A stretch of DNA of 64,000 bases from assembly GCA_900312665.1 (NCBI GenBank), contig ONZQ02000004.1:2262693-2326692 (forward strand). Direction: 5' to 3'. Position numbers and translations under genes: made by a program. Under the pieces are notes generated by a model, which worked only from the letters and a program-made list of their open reading frames with translations, searched no databases and was not told the DNA's origin. Shown piece after piece: positions 46,490 through 56,927 of this stretch. The stretch's first letter is position 1. Each line of letters begins with the position of its first letter. The DNA is from Cephalotrichum gorgonifer. Taxonomy: Eukaryota > Ascomycota > Sordariomycetes > Microascales > Microascaceae.

Positions 46490-48592
46490 TCAAAGCCTCG
46501 ATAGGCCCTCACCTCCCTCCCTCTTCTCCTCCTCCACTAGTGCGCCGCTCATCACTGGCTGACCAGCTAACCCGGCTGCCGCTCCCAAGACCAGCTCCTT
46601 CCCCCCGCGGGAATACCACCATGTGACGGCAAACGAGCTCCTCTCGACGTCCATCTCCCCGCTCCCCAGTACGTCCCAGAGCCTCTTCCTGACCGGCAGG
46701 CGAAGTTGCGGGTCGGCGATCAGCCCCACCGCCTCCGCCGCCACGGGCAGCCACTCCTCCAGCAGCGAGATGTGGAGGAACGGTAGCGCGTCGACAAGCG
46801 CTAGGAGCAGCGCGCTCTGTTCCGACAGCTGGACGTCCTCATTCTCGCCCTCTCCCCCCGCCGCGTCGTACAGGGCGGCGGGGAGCGGCTCGGGCGACGC
46901 GCCGGCGGCCCGGAAGCGGAGCATCTCGAGGAGGGTCTCGGCGAGGTCTGGGTTCGTGGCCGAGACGGGGAAGGGCGGGGAGACGATCTGGGTGACGGTC
47001 CTGAAGGCGACGCGGAACTGGCGCGGGGATATGTGCAGGGGGAAGGAGGAGAAGAGGTTGTCGACGTAGAAGGGGACCAGGCCGGTGGCCAGGGCGCTGT
47101 TCTGCGGGCAGGAGAGGACGGAGAGGACAGCGCTGTGGGCGGACTCGAAGAGGTCACGCGCCAGGGGGGAGGAGGGCGGCGGGGGCTGCGCCAGGTAGAC
47201 GGACGCGGGCTGGACTATCAGGGCCTCGGAGGCGGCGGACGGGAGGGATGGCGGGAAGTGCTCGGCGAGGGTTAGGTAGTGGAGGTCCATGGTCCTCCCC
47301 AGGGGGTGAGGGGGGATGGAGCCCGCGGCGGCGTCAGGGCGCATCTCGGCTAGGAGGGCGGCGGCGGCGTCGGGGTACCGCGAGAGGATGTCGACGGAGC
47401 AGAGGCTCGCAAAGGTGTAGGCCTGGAAGTTGCTGTTCCCGTCCCGCGACGAGATGAAGAAGAGGTTGCGGAGGGTGTGCAGGGTCTTGGCCGCGACAGA
47501 CGGGTCGCGGCGCAGGCGGGGGTCCAGGATGGATCTCGAGACCAGTGCCTGCAGGGCTGCTACGACGGAGTACAGGACCTTCCTGAGGAGCTCCGACAGG
47601 ATGGGGAAGGTGACCTGCAGGGTCTCGGGGCTGAGGTGGCGGCCCTCTGTCCTAGCCTCCACCTCTGAGAGAGCGCACGCCTGCCACCCCTCGAAGATGC
47701 GGGCGGTGAACTCGAGGAGGGCGTCCTGGGCCTGCAGGACGAGGGCGGGGTTGGCGGCATGCTGGATCGCGTGCATGGCCAGCCTCGCGGTGGCGCCCAT
47801 GCTGCCCACGACGGGCTTCGAGTCGAGCTGCTGGATCTGGCGGAAGGAGGCCGACTCGGCGGGCCAGTGCATCACCTCCACGTCCCCCTGCCGGGACCTG
47901 GACACGCCGGCGTTGACGGGGGTCAGGAACTGTCCGTCCTGGAAGCCCTCGGAGCCGGTCAGCGTCCAGACGGCGTTGGGGAGCAGGGCGTCGGAGTTTA
48001 TGCAGCGGAGGTGGAACTCGGAGAGGTGGGGCATCGCGAAGCCGAGGGCGACGGATATTGACGCGGCGGCCACGGGCCCGTCCTGCATGGGCCGCTCGAG
48101 GGCCAGGTTCGCGGCCTTGACGACCGCCTCCTGGAGGGTGTTCCTCAGTCCCGCCGAGAGCGACGACGACGACGAGCCCGCGCCGTCGTCGTCGACGTGC
48201 ATGCCCATGAGTATCCCCGTCAGGACCAGAAGGTGCTGCCACCGGTTCGACCTGCTGTCGGCGCCCTTTGCCACGCCCTTCGCCCACGCGTCACAGCCTA
48301 GCCTCCCGGGCTGGCGGCCGCCGGGGAGGGCCTCTGCGGGGTCTGGTTGGCGGATACGGCGCGCGGCGCTGTGGTATATCGATATCACGCGGTAGCTCGT
48401 CCTGATGCCATCGTGGCGGTGCCATATTGCGGGGGCGGTGAGGAGCTCCGATGTGAGGACGGCGAGGTTGAGGGGGTTCGAGAGGGTGGAGAGGAGGGTT
48501 ACTGTCGAGCCGATTATCTGGTCGGTCTTGTTGTCGTCGTGGACGCTCTGGTAGAGCGACAGGACGGTGTTGAGGAGGTGGTCTGCGGGCAT
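46490..48592 (-). CDS. PEX8: Peroxin 8, intraperoxisomal import factor
   Basis: One uninterrupted 700-residue frame from ATG 48592. Pex8 acts on the lumenal face of the peroxisomal membrane, linking docking and RING subcomplexes of the matrix-protein importer. The sequence is alpha-helical throughout with no membrane helix and no N-terminal signal. It begins MPADHLLNTVLSLYQSVHDD and ends in Ser-Arg-Leu, a type 1 peroxisomal targeting signal, as Pex8 proteins typically do. Length matches the family (about 590-710 residues). Conserved-looking stretches include NPLNLAVLTSELLTAPAIW near 55-75, SMGATARLAMHAIQHAANPAL in the middle, and LPFLHISLLEEWLPVAA near the end. Divergent from the TMEM170-like gene (568 bp). 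The identification rests on architecture, length and the C-terminal tripeptide, since family conservation is weak. Confidence 0.75.
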   Translation of the reverse strand: MPADHLLNTVLSLYQSVHDDNKTDQIIGSTVTLLSTLSNPLNLAVLTSELLTAPAIWHRHDGIRTSYRVISIYHSAARRIRQPDPAEALPGGRQPGRLGCDAWAKGVAKGADSRSNRWQHLLVLTGILMGMHVDDDGAGSSSSSLSAGLRNTLQEAVVKAANLALERPMQDGPVAAASISVALGFAMPHLSEFHLRCINSDALLPNAVWTLTGSEGFQDGQFLTPVNAGVSRSRQGDVEVMHWPAESASFRQIQQLDSKPVVGSMGATARLAMHAIQHAANPALVLQAQDALLEFTARIFEGWQACALSEVEARTEGRHLSPETLQVTFPILSELLRKVLYSVVAALQALVSRSILDPRLRRDPSVAAKTLHTLRNLFFISSRDGNSNFQAYTFASLCSVDILSRYPDAAAALLAEMRPDAAAGSIPPHPLGRTMDLHYLTLAEHFPPSLPSAASEALIVQPASVYLAQPPPPSSPLARDLFESAHSAVLSVLSCPQNSALATGLVPFYVDNLFSSFPLHISPRQFRVAFRTVTQIVSPPFPVSATNPDLAETLLEMLRFRAAGASPEPLPAALYDAAGGEGENEDVQLSEQSALLLALVDALPFLHISLLEEWLPVAAEAVGLIADPQLRLPVRKRLWDVLGSGEMDVERSSFAVTWWYSRGGKELVLGAAAGLAGQPVMSGALVEEEKREGGEGLSRL

Positions 48593-49160
48593 GGTGGGCG
48601 ATCTTTATTCGGGGGAGGGAGTTTCGGTTCGCGCCACCATGGGATGGGATTTAAGAGGAGTTCGGAAATGGCGAGGGCGTACCTGGGATTGAGTTTGGTT
48701 GTCGATGTTGGGGGAATATTGATGGGCGTGGCTGCGAATAGGTTCGGAGGTCGGCAGGCCGAATTGCCGAGGCACATGCGCTGTGGCGGTAGTGTCCTGG
48801 TATGGGTGCTCTACAAGTATCAATTATTAGAGTCGAGCTAAGCTTCAAGCTGGCTTGTCAGCAGAGCATGTGGGGAAGCTACGTCAGCGCGCTGGCGGTT
48901 ACTTAATATTAGCATCCTCGACCTCCAACCTTCCGTATCCGCTGCACTAAACTCACGAAAAGTCCTGTGTTGTCGCCTCGGGAAACCGGACAGTTATCAA
49001 CAACAATCGTCCGCGAAAAGAACATGAAGCCGTATCGCCGAGAGTAGTCGACAACCAGGGGAGCCCTGTTCGCCGCGACAAAAAATTCTCCCCCACAACC
49101 CCTTTTCGACGGCCGACACTCGACGCGCGACACCCGAACACTGGAGCTCACGAAGAAAAC
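48593..49160. promoter_or_regulatory. Divergent intergenic region, PEX8 / TMEM170-like
   Basis: 568 bp between divergent start codons. A purine-rich strand lies next to PEX8 and a C/A-rich leader (AACAACAATCGTCC, CGAAGAAAACATGG) comes before the TMEM170-like ATG. No defined binding site is called. Confidence 0.45.
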
Positions 49161-49693
49161 ATGGTGCAGCGCCCGCCGCCAAACGGCTACACCTCGCCCC
49201 GCTTCCCGTCCCTCAACTGGGAGCTCACCGACCCGACTGAGCGGAAGGAGCGGTCCTTATTCTACATCAGGGACATCTGGTCGTTCACGGTGCTATGGAC
49301 CTTGATCATCTATGCCGTCTTCCACCTGGGGGCGGCCGCCATCGCCGTCGTGATGCACGGCCATAGGCGCTCGGGGTGGAAGTTCCTGTGGGCCGTCCCG
49401 GTGGTGTACCTGCTCGTGGCCGCGGCCCAGGCGCTCCTGTCCGGGAGCGTGGTCGGATTAATGTGGGTTGTTGGGAAAGACCCCTGACGGGGCATGCGGC
49501 ATTGCGTGTGCATGTGTGGGCTGTGTGTGTTTCATGTGCAGAGGAAGGCTAATTGTGATGGGAAACTACCAGGCTCGGCGCGATATACAATGCCGGATAC
49601 TTCTCGATGTCGCCCTGGATCCCCCTCGCCTGGGGCATCATCAACGTCCTCGTCCTCGTCATATCGTCTTTCTCGATCCAAGGAGGCCTATAG
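49161..49693 (+). CDS. TMEM170-like small membrane protein
   Basis: Exon 1 is 49161..49462 and exon 2 is 49573..49693, with a 110-bp intron; 140 residues. The phase-2 junction gives GSVVGLMLGAIYNAGYFSMSP, with no break in the family pattern; reading through the intron ends in a premature stop. Three hydrophobic helices are visible: SFTVLWTLIIYAVFHLGAAA (about 41-62), FLWAVPVVYLLVAAAQALL (about 76-95), and WGIINVLVLVISSFS (about 120-135). The loop YFSMSPWIPLAW matches the TMEM170 signature as I know it. Animal TMEM170A shapes endoplasmic-reticulum sheets and nuclear pores; that role is not established for fungi. Its stop lies 39 bp from the stop of the convergent acetyltransferase gene. Confidence 0.8.
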
Positions 49694-49732
49694 CGGCGTA
49701 CTACTGCTTATTCTATATCTGATAAAAACGGG

Positions 49733-50584
49733 TCACTCCGCTCCCATCGCGGCACCCCCTTCCTCCGGCGCCCTCGCGGAAACCTCGATCTTGCGTATTA
49801 TCTTGGCCGGATTCCCCGCCACCAGGACGTAGTCGGGCACGTCCTTGGTCACTACGCTGCCGGCCCCGACGGTGACGCCGCGGCCTATCGTCACGCCCGC
49901 CAGGATTATGCAGTTCCCGCCGATCCAGCAGTCCTCACCGACCGTGATGGGCTTCCCGAACTCCGGGCCGCGGGTGCCGTCGCGGATTGTGGGGTCCGTC
50001 GGGTGGGTGGCGCTGAAGAAGCAGCAGTTGGGCCCGACGAGGGTGCGGCTGCCGATGGTAATGAGGCACGTGTCGAGCCAGGTGCTGTTGGAGTTGACGT
50101 ATACGTGTTTGCCGAGCCTTTTTTTTTTGGCGAGTCAGCTGGGGCGGGTGAAGAGGAGCTTTGAAAGAGGGGGTGATGAATCGTTTACTTGACATTATAC
50201 CCGTAATCCATTTTTACCGGTGGGTCTATATATGGATAGTCCTTCAACAGGTCCTCATCGTCCTCGGGTGTATCATGAGGCGGGGGCAGTGGAGGCGGGA
50301 GTACCGTTTTGTCGGATAGCACACTTAGCGGAAGCCCCCCCTGAGGGGCTAGCATCAGCGCTTGTTTTGACTAGAGAAGAAGGGAGGAGGGAGGGGGAGA
50401 GTCCTCACTCCTGCCATAACTCGAGGGCGCGGCGCCTCGACACATCATATCCCACGGAGTTGAACCTAGCGCACGCGACACCGCAGCGGCGGCGGTCCGC
50501 GAGGAGGTCTGGGTGGAAGGAGTAGTAGAGCTCGCCGGCTTTCATGCGCCTACGGTTCTCTACCAGGTGCGGCGGGGGATCCAT
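49733..50584 (-). CDS. Sugar O-acetyltransferase (maltose/NodL type), with one-base deletion
   Basis: Three exons: 50409..50584, 50190 (or 50219)..50323 and 49733..50117. The enzyme transfers acetyl from acetyl-CoA to a sugar hydroxyl. The N-terminal mac domain (NRRRMKAGELYYSFHPDLLADRR) precedes a left-handed beta-helix with hexapeptide repeats: GSRTLVGPNCCFFSATHPTD, EDCWIGGNCIILAGVTIGRG, and VTVGAGSVVTKDVP. The catalytic His is the one in SATHP. Oddity: at about 50219-50222 the expected DPPVKMDYG reads GACCCACGGTAAAA, one base short, so the normal frame runs into TAA. A GT at 50218-50217 (CG|GTAAAA) could serve as donor; splicing from there to 50117 restores the frame but drops about ten conserved residues (VKMDYGYNVK). 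The usual donor is at 50189. The exon 3 acceptor follows a run of A without a pyrimidine tract. It may be functional, altered, or a sequencing error. Confidence 0.75.
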
Positions 50585-51715
50585 TGCGAAATAGGAGGAG
50601 GGCCCAACGGTAGAAGGTGAGGAGGGCAGGGGAATAATGGGGAAGAAGGGAGAAGGATAAAGCGGGTTATATTACTGGGATAGCATGTGAGGTCGTGCAG
50701 AGAGTAGAGCGTTGGAGAGTCTATTCGCCCACTCGTATCTTCACGATGTATACGTAAAAAAGGGATAGAAGAATAAAACTCAGGAACTGCTTGTCTTGCC
50801 CTGACGTCGTCTGGTGTTACTGCATTACCCCCGCTTGTGCCTGACTGCACAAGATTCGATAAGTTGAGGTGGAGGGGTAGTTACTATTATTAGCAATTAG
50901 CAATACAGGCAATACTTTAATAGTACGTACGTGGCGTGCGTAGAGGTGATAATAGCGGGGTCGGATTCTGGTTTGGCGGGGTTGTTCCCAGACCTGAACT
51001 GCGAAAAGCATGTGGGGCAGCAGTCCTCAAGATGCCGAGTCTGCTTGGCAAGGGGTACAAAGTTATTAATTACTAAGAGAGGGCACTAAAACGCGCCATT
51101 GGTCGCGTCTTTCCAAGGAACATGTCATGGACCACCAAGCTAGCAAACCAGTAACTAGCTTCTCTTTTTGAGCCCATTATCTTGAAACCAAAAATCATCT
51201 ACCCCCCATAGTCACGCATCACCCGTGCTTCGACGAAGCATACAGACGTTACTTCTGCTCTACGATAGCTCCCGTCACCTCGGAGACCTGGGTCCTCGTA
51301 TCCGGTCCGGCGAATCAACACCGGATTGCGTGCCCAACGAGAGAGTCGTCGAAAGCCTGTCGTTGCGAAGTGAAAACCACGAATACAGCGGAATACGAGG
51401 ACCGAAGTGCGAAAAGGGGAGAAGTTACGACGTGGAACAAGGATAATACCCTTTTCCAAGACCTTGCGACCAGTCCGATATTCCTTGCGTCGCCCCGTTC
51501 GCGCCGCGCCAAATCGACCGACCTTCACATTGTCCTCGAGGGAACAATGCTATCGCGTTAGGGAGGGGAAAGCATTTCACATTCAGCTCCGTCGCGGGGA
51601 AAACCGAAGCCCACTATGGCTACCTACCCACAAGATACATCAAGGGACTGGCGGTAAGCAAACACAATGTCGTTCTTCTTGCGCCTCTCTTCCTCGTCTT
51701 TTCATATGCCCATCC
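50585..51715. promoter_or_regulatory. Divergent intergenic region, acetyltransferase / ICMT
   Basis: 1.1 kb between two divergent genes. 50585-50680 is C/T-rich on the minus strand (acetyltransferase leader). 50850-51180 is AT-rich, with TTACTATTATTAGCAATTAG. 51200-51715 leads into ICMT and is open in the ICMT frame from 51407, but that translation is Arg-rich and random-looking. No gene seen. Confidence 0.45.
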
Positions 51716-52717
51716 ATGCCTACCACCCCCCCAGAACCGAAATCATCCCCTCTTCACTTTCCTTCCTCTACTCCCTCACTCCCAACCACACACGTACAAC
51801 CCCATACCGTACCCACCCGGCATCTCATGGAAACTACTCCCACGATGATCGCCCGCTCCCACGGCACCCGCGACCTCCCCTCATCTGACCCACCAGAACC
51901 CAAAGCTGACCGCGGCCCCCCGCAACCCCCCAGCCCGCCCCTGCCCCCCTCCGCGGCCGAGCGCGACCCGCCCCCGCCCGACAAGCAGCTCTACCCGGGC
52001 CACCCGCGCTCCCTCTCCGGCATCGCCCTCCGCGCCTTCCTCCTCGGCGCCACCCTCAGCCTCTCCCTCGCCCTCCTCATCCTCGCGCTGACGAGCACGC
52101 CCCCGACGACCCCGCTCTGGCGCATCCCTTTCTTCTTCGCCGCCCTCTCGACCTTCCACTTCCTCGAGTTCTGGACCACGGCGCGCTACAACACCCCCGC
52201 CGCCGACGTCGACGCCTTCCTCCTCGCCTCCAACTGGCCCGCCTACGCCATCGCCCACGCGAGCGCCACGGCCGAGTGCCTCGTCACTGGCGTCTTCTTC
52301 CCCGACCGCGCCTGGGCGCCCGCCGCCCTCGGCGGGCCGGCCCTCACGCGCGCCCTGATCGGCCTGGGGCTGGTCATGGTGGCCGTGGGGCAGGCGGTCA
52401 GGACCGTGGCCATGGTGCAGTGCGGCGAGTCGTTCAACCACATCGTGCAGAGCCGGAAGAAGGACTCGCACTTCCTCGTCACGAGCGGTGTCTACGCCGT
52501 CTTCAGGCACCCCTCGTACTTTGGCTTCTTCTGGTGGAGCGTCGGCACCCAGCTCGTCCTGGGGAACGCGGTGTGCTCCGTCGCCTACGCCGTCGTGGTG
52601 TGGAAGTTCTTCTCGGCGAGGATCCCGCGCGAGGAGAGGTTCCTCGTGGGCTTCTTTGGCGTCGAGTACGTGGAGTATAGAAACAGGGTTAAGACTTGGA
52701 TTCCGTTTATTCAATGA
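51716..52717 (+). CDS. STE14: Protein-S-isoprenylcysteine O-methyltransferase
   Basis: An intronless frame, 333 residues from ATG 51716. The enzyme methylates the prenylated C-terminal cysteine of CaaX proteins (Ras, Rho, a-factor-type pheromones) in the endoplasmic-reticulum membrane. The first about 95 residues are Pro/Ser-rich and poorly conserved. Membrane helices follow, starting at SGIALRAFLLGATLSLSLAL and including IPFFFAALSTFHFLEFW and TRALIGLGLVMVAVGQAVRT. The C-terminal catalytic core is intact, with FNHIVQSRKKDSHFLVTSG, FRHPSYFGFFWW (HPSY motif), and FSARIPREERFL...FFGVEYVEY. The start is uncertain: ATGs at 51827 and 51845 would keep all conserved parts, and the frame is open back to 51407. 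Converges on DGAT1. Confidence 0.9.
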   Translation: MPTTPPEPKSSPLHFPSSTPSLPTTHVQPHTVPTRHLMETTPTMIARSHGTRDLPSSDPPEPKADRGPPQPPSPPLPPSAAERDPPPPDKQLYPGHPRSLSGIALRAFLLGATLSLSLALLILALTSTPPTTPLWRIPFFFAALSTFHFLEFWTTARYNTPAADVDAFLLASNWPAYAIAHASATAECLVTGVFFPDRAWAPAALGGPALTRALIGLGLVMVAVGQAVRTVAMVQCGESFNHIVQSRKKDSHFLVTSGVYAVFRHPSYFGFFWWSVGTQLVLGNAVCSVAYAVVVWKFFSARIPREERFLVGFFGVEYVEYRNRVKTWIPFIQ

Positions 52718-52990
52718 GGGGAGAGCTGTTCGGGCATCATTATAAGGGGTGGAGAGGTCGAGGGCGTATCTGCGGCCCTCGCTTTGTACGCTGGCGGTGC
52801 TCTAGGGGGTTTTAGTCTTAGGACACCTAACATAGACCAATCAAGACTTCGTTGTAAATCCAGTAACTTCGCTGAGCCAAAGACTTAAGCTCCTGAAATT
52901 CATTACATTACTTCCGCTCTTTTATCGATATTTCCAAACACTCGCTATCCCATGAAAACGCGAAACCGCTAACAAGGCCCTTCTCTCTCT
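52718..52990. terminator. Convergent 3' region, ICMT / DGAT1
   Basis: 273 bp separate two converging stop codons. The middle is AT-rich, with GTAAATCC, TTCATTACATTA and TTTATCGATATTTCC, and can supply 3'-end signals to both strands. No exact poly(A) site can be read. Confidence 0.35.
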
Positions 52991-54890
52991 TCAGGAACTC
53001 CCAGCAACCACCGCCTGTTTGCTAACTGTCCCATACTTTGCCTATAATATATCACCCAGTCAGTCAAAGAGGCCAATATCCAGGCTTGCAACCACTGGGC
53101 CTACTTCCAACAAGGGAGGAAAGGGGGGTAGAGTAGCAAATCATACCTGCCAGGCGTAAAAGTACATCAGCGCTGCAAAGGGCTGCCCGAAGATAGTGAA
53201 CGAGACCCAGAAGATGGTGTTGCCCACGAGTTTGCTCGCGGCAGTCTTCGACTTGCCCAGCGGCATGGTGAGTTTGATTAGGGGTAGCTGTAGGAACATG
53301 CCCAGGAAAGCGACACCTAGTAGGTACCAAATTTTCATATTAGCAAGGTTGTCAAGGAAGGAGACAGTCCCAAAAGAAAGAGGAAAAAAGGGGGGGTGGG
53401 TACTATTATCCAGAGGAGGGAGCAGAAAGAGTTACCTATGATATTGTGCGTAGGAACACCCACGAGGATCTCGTGCAGCACGGCCGAGAGGAAGAACACC
53501 ATCGTGCTGGCCAACATGGGACTCCACCCCCTCGCGAGGAGCGGGGTGAAGACGTGGCGCTTGAAGTACTTGTACACGGGCTTGTTCCAGGTGCGCCAGT
53601 ACACGCCCAGGTTCTCGCTGTTCCACCAGTCGTCGTAGAAGGAGCGGTCTCCGAAGCGGGTGATCTCGGCCAGGGCGTTGAGGGTGGACTGGAAGAAGGC
53701 GAAGAAGCCGGCGAGCCAGATGACGAGGGAGATGGTGGAGAGCTTGAGGAGTCGCTCGAGGATGGCGGTGTACTCGAGGGTGTGGATCTTGATGAGGGAG
53801 TTCTGCAGGAGCGGGGTGGCGTACTGGGCGGCTATGAACCAGATGAAGACGGCGAGGAAGAAGGCCTCGGCGACGCGCTTGGCGACGAAGACCCAGCGGA
53901 TCCGGGGGGTGCGCGGGTACACGGGCTGGTAGATGAGGGTGGGGGCCCACCAGAAGTAGATGATGTTGCTCATGGTGACGTTGCGCGGGTAGGGGCAGGC
54001 GGCGTAGAGGTCCGGGATGGAGTCGAGGGCGCCGGTGTTGGGGTGGAGGTAGGCGTGGCGGAGGTCGCGGTTGGTGAGGGCGTACGAGTACGTCTTTAGG
54101 AGGACGATGATGGCGTGGAGCTCGGTAGCGGTGCCGATGAGGGGGTGGTGGATGTGGTAGTAGACGACGTACGAGGTGTAGGCGAGCGTGGCGACCACGT
54201 TGACGGAGTGCAGCCAGGCGACGGTGATCCAGGTCCGGCGGAACTTGGCCGACTGCTCGCGGGAGGGCGCCTCCTCGCCGCCCTTGCCGCCCTTGACGCC
54301 CTTGCGGAGCCCCGTGGCCTGGGACGCGGCGACGGACTCGATGAGGCAGGCGAGGAAGAGGTGGCAGGGGATGAGGAAGTAGAGGGCGAGGCCGAGGAGG
54401 ACATCCTGCTGACGGAAGTCATGGCAGCGGACGCATATTAACACGCCGTACTAGGCAAAGGGTTAGTGTCGGCGTCGGTGGTGCTAGTAGGGGAGTAGGA
54501 AGGCAGAGGGGTAGGAACCTTTTCGATGTTCTCTATCATGAGACGAAAGTTTGCAGCGACTGCGGGGACAGGTTAGCAAGGTTGGGCTTCTTCCCCCCCT
54601 TCAAGGGGACGGGGTGAGAGCTGATAGGTGCGCGGATCCAACATACCCAGGGAGATGGCCATGAGGTTCCGGAATCCCACGAAGCTCGGGATAGAGGTGG
54701 CATCGGCGCTGAGGCACGAGGGCTGTGTGGAGGAGTGAACGGCGGCGACATGACGATACCCCTTGCTACTGGACTCCGAGTCGTCATTCTTCGCGGCCCA
54801 TCCCGATGATGCTTTCCGCGCGATCCTCCGGCGGGTGGTGGAGTCAGGGGCCAACCCCGTGGTATTGGACGAGCTACTAGTAGATGCCAT
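52991..54890 (-). CDS. DGAT1: Diacylglycerol O-acyltransferase 1 (MBOAT)
   Basis: Five exons: 54647..54890, 54519..54559, 53436..54450, 53147..53316 and 52991..53041; 506 residues. It makes triacylglycerol from diacylglycerol and acyl-CoA in the endoplasmic-reticulum membrane. The cytosolic N-terminus is Ser-rich, followed by the DGAT1-type segment IPSFVGFRNLMAISLG / VAANFRLMIENIEK / YGVLICVR spread over exons 1-3. MBOAT marks are FYDDWWN (366-372) in FGDRSFYDDWWNSENLG, WNKPVYKYFKRHVF, and the catalytic His421 in LSAVLHEILVGVP. A 41-bp exon 2 and a 51-bp last exon (AKYGTVSKQAVVAGSS) are short but phase-consistent. The FYXDWWN motif is shared with sterol acyltransferases (ARE1/2); the N-terminal segment and 'NKPVYKY' favour DGAT1. 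Confidence 0.88.
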
Positions 54891-56927
54891 GGCGAAGCCT
54901 CTCCCTCTAGGCTAATAATGCGCCCGGGCGCTGAAGATTCTGTGATGAGCTCGATTGGGAAGGGTGCTTGGTTTAGGCTTGTCGCAGAATCGCCAATTGA
55001 CTGGCTTTCACACTGACTCTCTCGCTGCTAAGATAATGAAGCTTAGGAGCTAGGGAGTGAGTAGAGCCAGTCGTAGGGAGTAGGTCGTGGTGTGTGTATG
55101 AGCTGGAGTGAGGGCGCACAGGAGGAAGAGGAAGAGGAAGAAACCCAGTTCCTAGCTAGCTCTGGGGGAGTTTCCTTGATTTCTTTGGATACGCTTGCTT
55201 TCTTCCCCGCCGAGAAACGAATGAACCCCACCTCAAGCTGTTAGCTATTCTGACGTGGTGCGACGTTTTCTCTCTATGACTGATATGGGCTGCAGGCTGC
55301 TTGTAGCCGGGCAAACTCGGTTCACCGAGGGGCGTGGGCGTGGGCGTGTCTGGTGTGGTGTGGTATGGTGTGGCCGCGGAAAGCGGGACCGCGTGGCGGG
55401 GAACGAATCTCGGCCGTACTTGGCGATGATTAGATAGATGGTTGACAGACCGAGGCACGGAAAGGTGGTGGCAAAAAGGCCAGGGAGAGAGAGAAAATAT
55501 TCAAAAAGGGGAGGACGGGAATCCAGATGGGGCGACTATTCACACATGTTTTGGAAGCTTTGCTACCTCGGTCGCGGGTGGGTGGACGTTTGGCGCAGCG
55601 GCGATAACGAGGAGGAGGATAAGGGAATTCAGGTTTATGGCGGGGTTTCGGAGTTCCTTGGCTGTCTCGGATCCTCAAAGAGGTAGGTGTGTTAAGTCAG
55701 GTACAAGTATTTAATAGAGTTTTCGAAGGGGATCGCGCCTAGTCTCGGCCCGCCGAAGCCGACATACTCGTAAATACGCTGATACTGAGACAAAGTATAC
55801 CTAAAAGGGTTTTTATATAATACATGTAATGTATTATACCCACTCGTACAGGCAGGCTCCAAGAACTCGTGCTCGTACTCGTCCAAGGATCGATCGAGTC
55901 GAGGATTAACGATCGGAGAATGTGCGACGGGAGTGGCACTTCAGGTTTGCCAGGCGATACCACGCAAGGTCCCGAAATACCAATGGCGTGCAAGTCGCAG
56001 AGCATGTCTTGCCATGACTCGTCACGGTACTCTGTGTCAGTATAGTACTGACCTGACATCAAGAATATCGCCTGCCTGTAATAAACCTAAAGGATTGCAT
56101 GCATGGATGGCCCTGTTCGGTTGTGGCTGCATTGAATTCTTGGCTTGGGTCCGGCATGGCCGTATGCACAAGTCCTGGTCGTCAATAATCACATGTCAAT
56201 GACAGGGGTGGAGGAAAACGAAGAGCTTCGAATACGAAAAAGAAGCTTGCATTGCTTAATCAAGATAGCTCTTGTATCATCCTAGCCCCGCCTTTCCCTC
56301 GTCTCTTCTCTCATATATTTCGGTAATACTCGTATCTTCGAGCTAGCCACTCGTAGAAAAGGAGGCCAAGAACATGCATGCATGCCATTGAGGTTGGTCA
56401 TGACGAAACAGCAAGCAGCATGCGCCATGAGTCGCATTGGGACCAAGGGAACGCCACTCCCTCAGAGTACCCGCACGGACCAGGCAGGAACTCAGATCAC
56501 ATTTAGGTCACGTGATATGGAGCTGGTACCCAAGCTGCAGCTGCACCCAGCCAGCCAGGCGTGACAACCGCGTTCCAGAGCGGCGCAAAGAGAGCAAGAC
56601 CGCGACTAAGCAGCACTCGAGCTTCTGAGATACGATACAGTAGCTTTTTACCCAAGAGAGTGCACCGGCCCTTCACATTCCAGCACCTCACTTCACATAT
56701 CTTCTCATACTTACTACTACCACTCCCCCGCTATCCATATACTCCTCTCTTCAACTGCAATGCATACTGGAAATCAATAATCCAATTCCACATCGCAGAA
56801 GCCCGAGTCTGCTTGAGCGCCCGCTGCATCAAATTTCATACTCATAGCATGCTCTCATCCATCCTGTCATGAAGAGACCTGTGACTATCACTCATTCGCG
56901 ATTTCCACAATACCCATAGTCTTAGCT
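54891..56927. other. 2-kb divergent intergenic region, DGAT1 / PFS2
   Basis: It should hold both promoters. 55100-55145 has a (GAGGAA)n-like purine run on the plus strand. 55330-55375 has GTGTGGTGTGGT-type repeats. 55750-55900 has TACTCGTA/CTCGTACTCGT motifs of the dispersed palindrome family. 56640-56900 is C/T- and A-rich, like a leader for PFS2. Open frames of up to about 107 codons give random-looking products. No gene seen. Confidence 0.5.
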
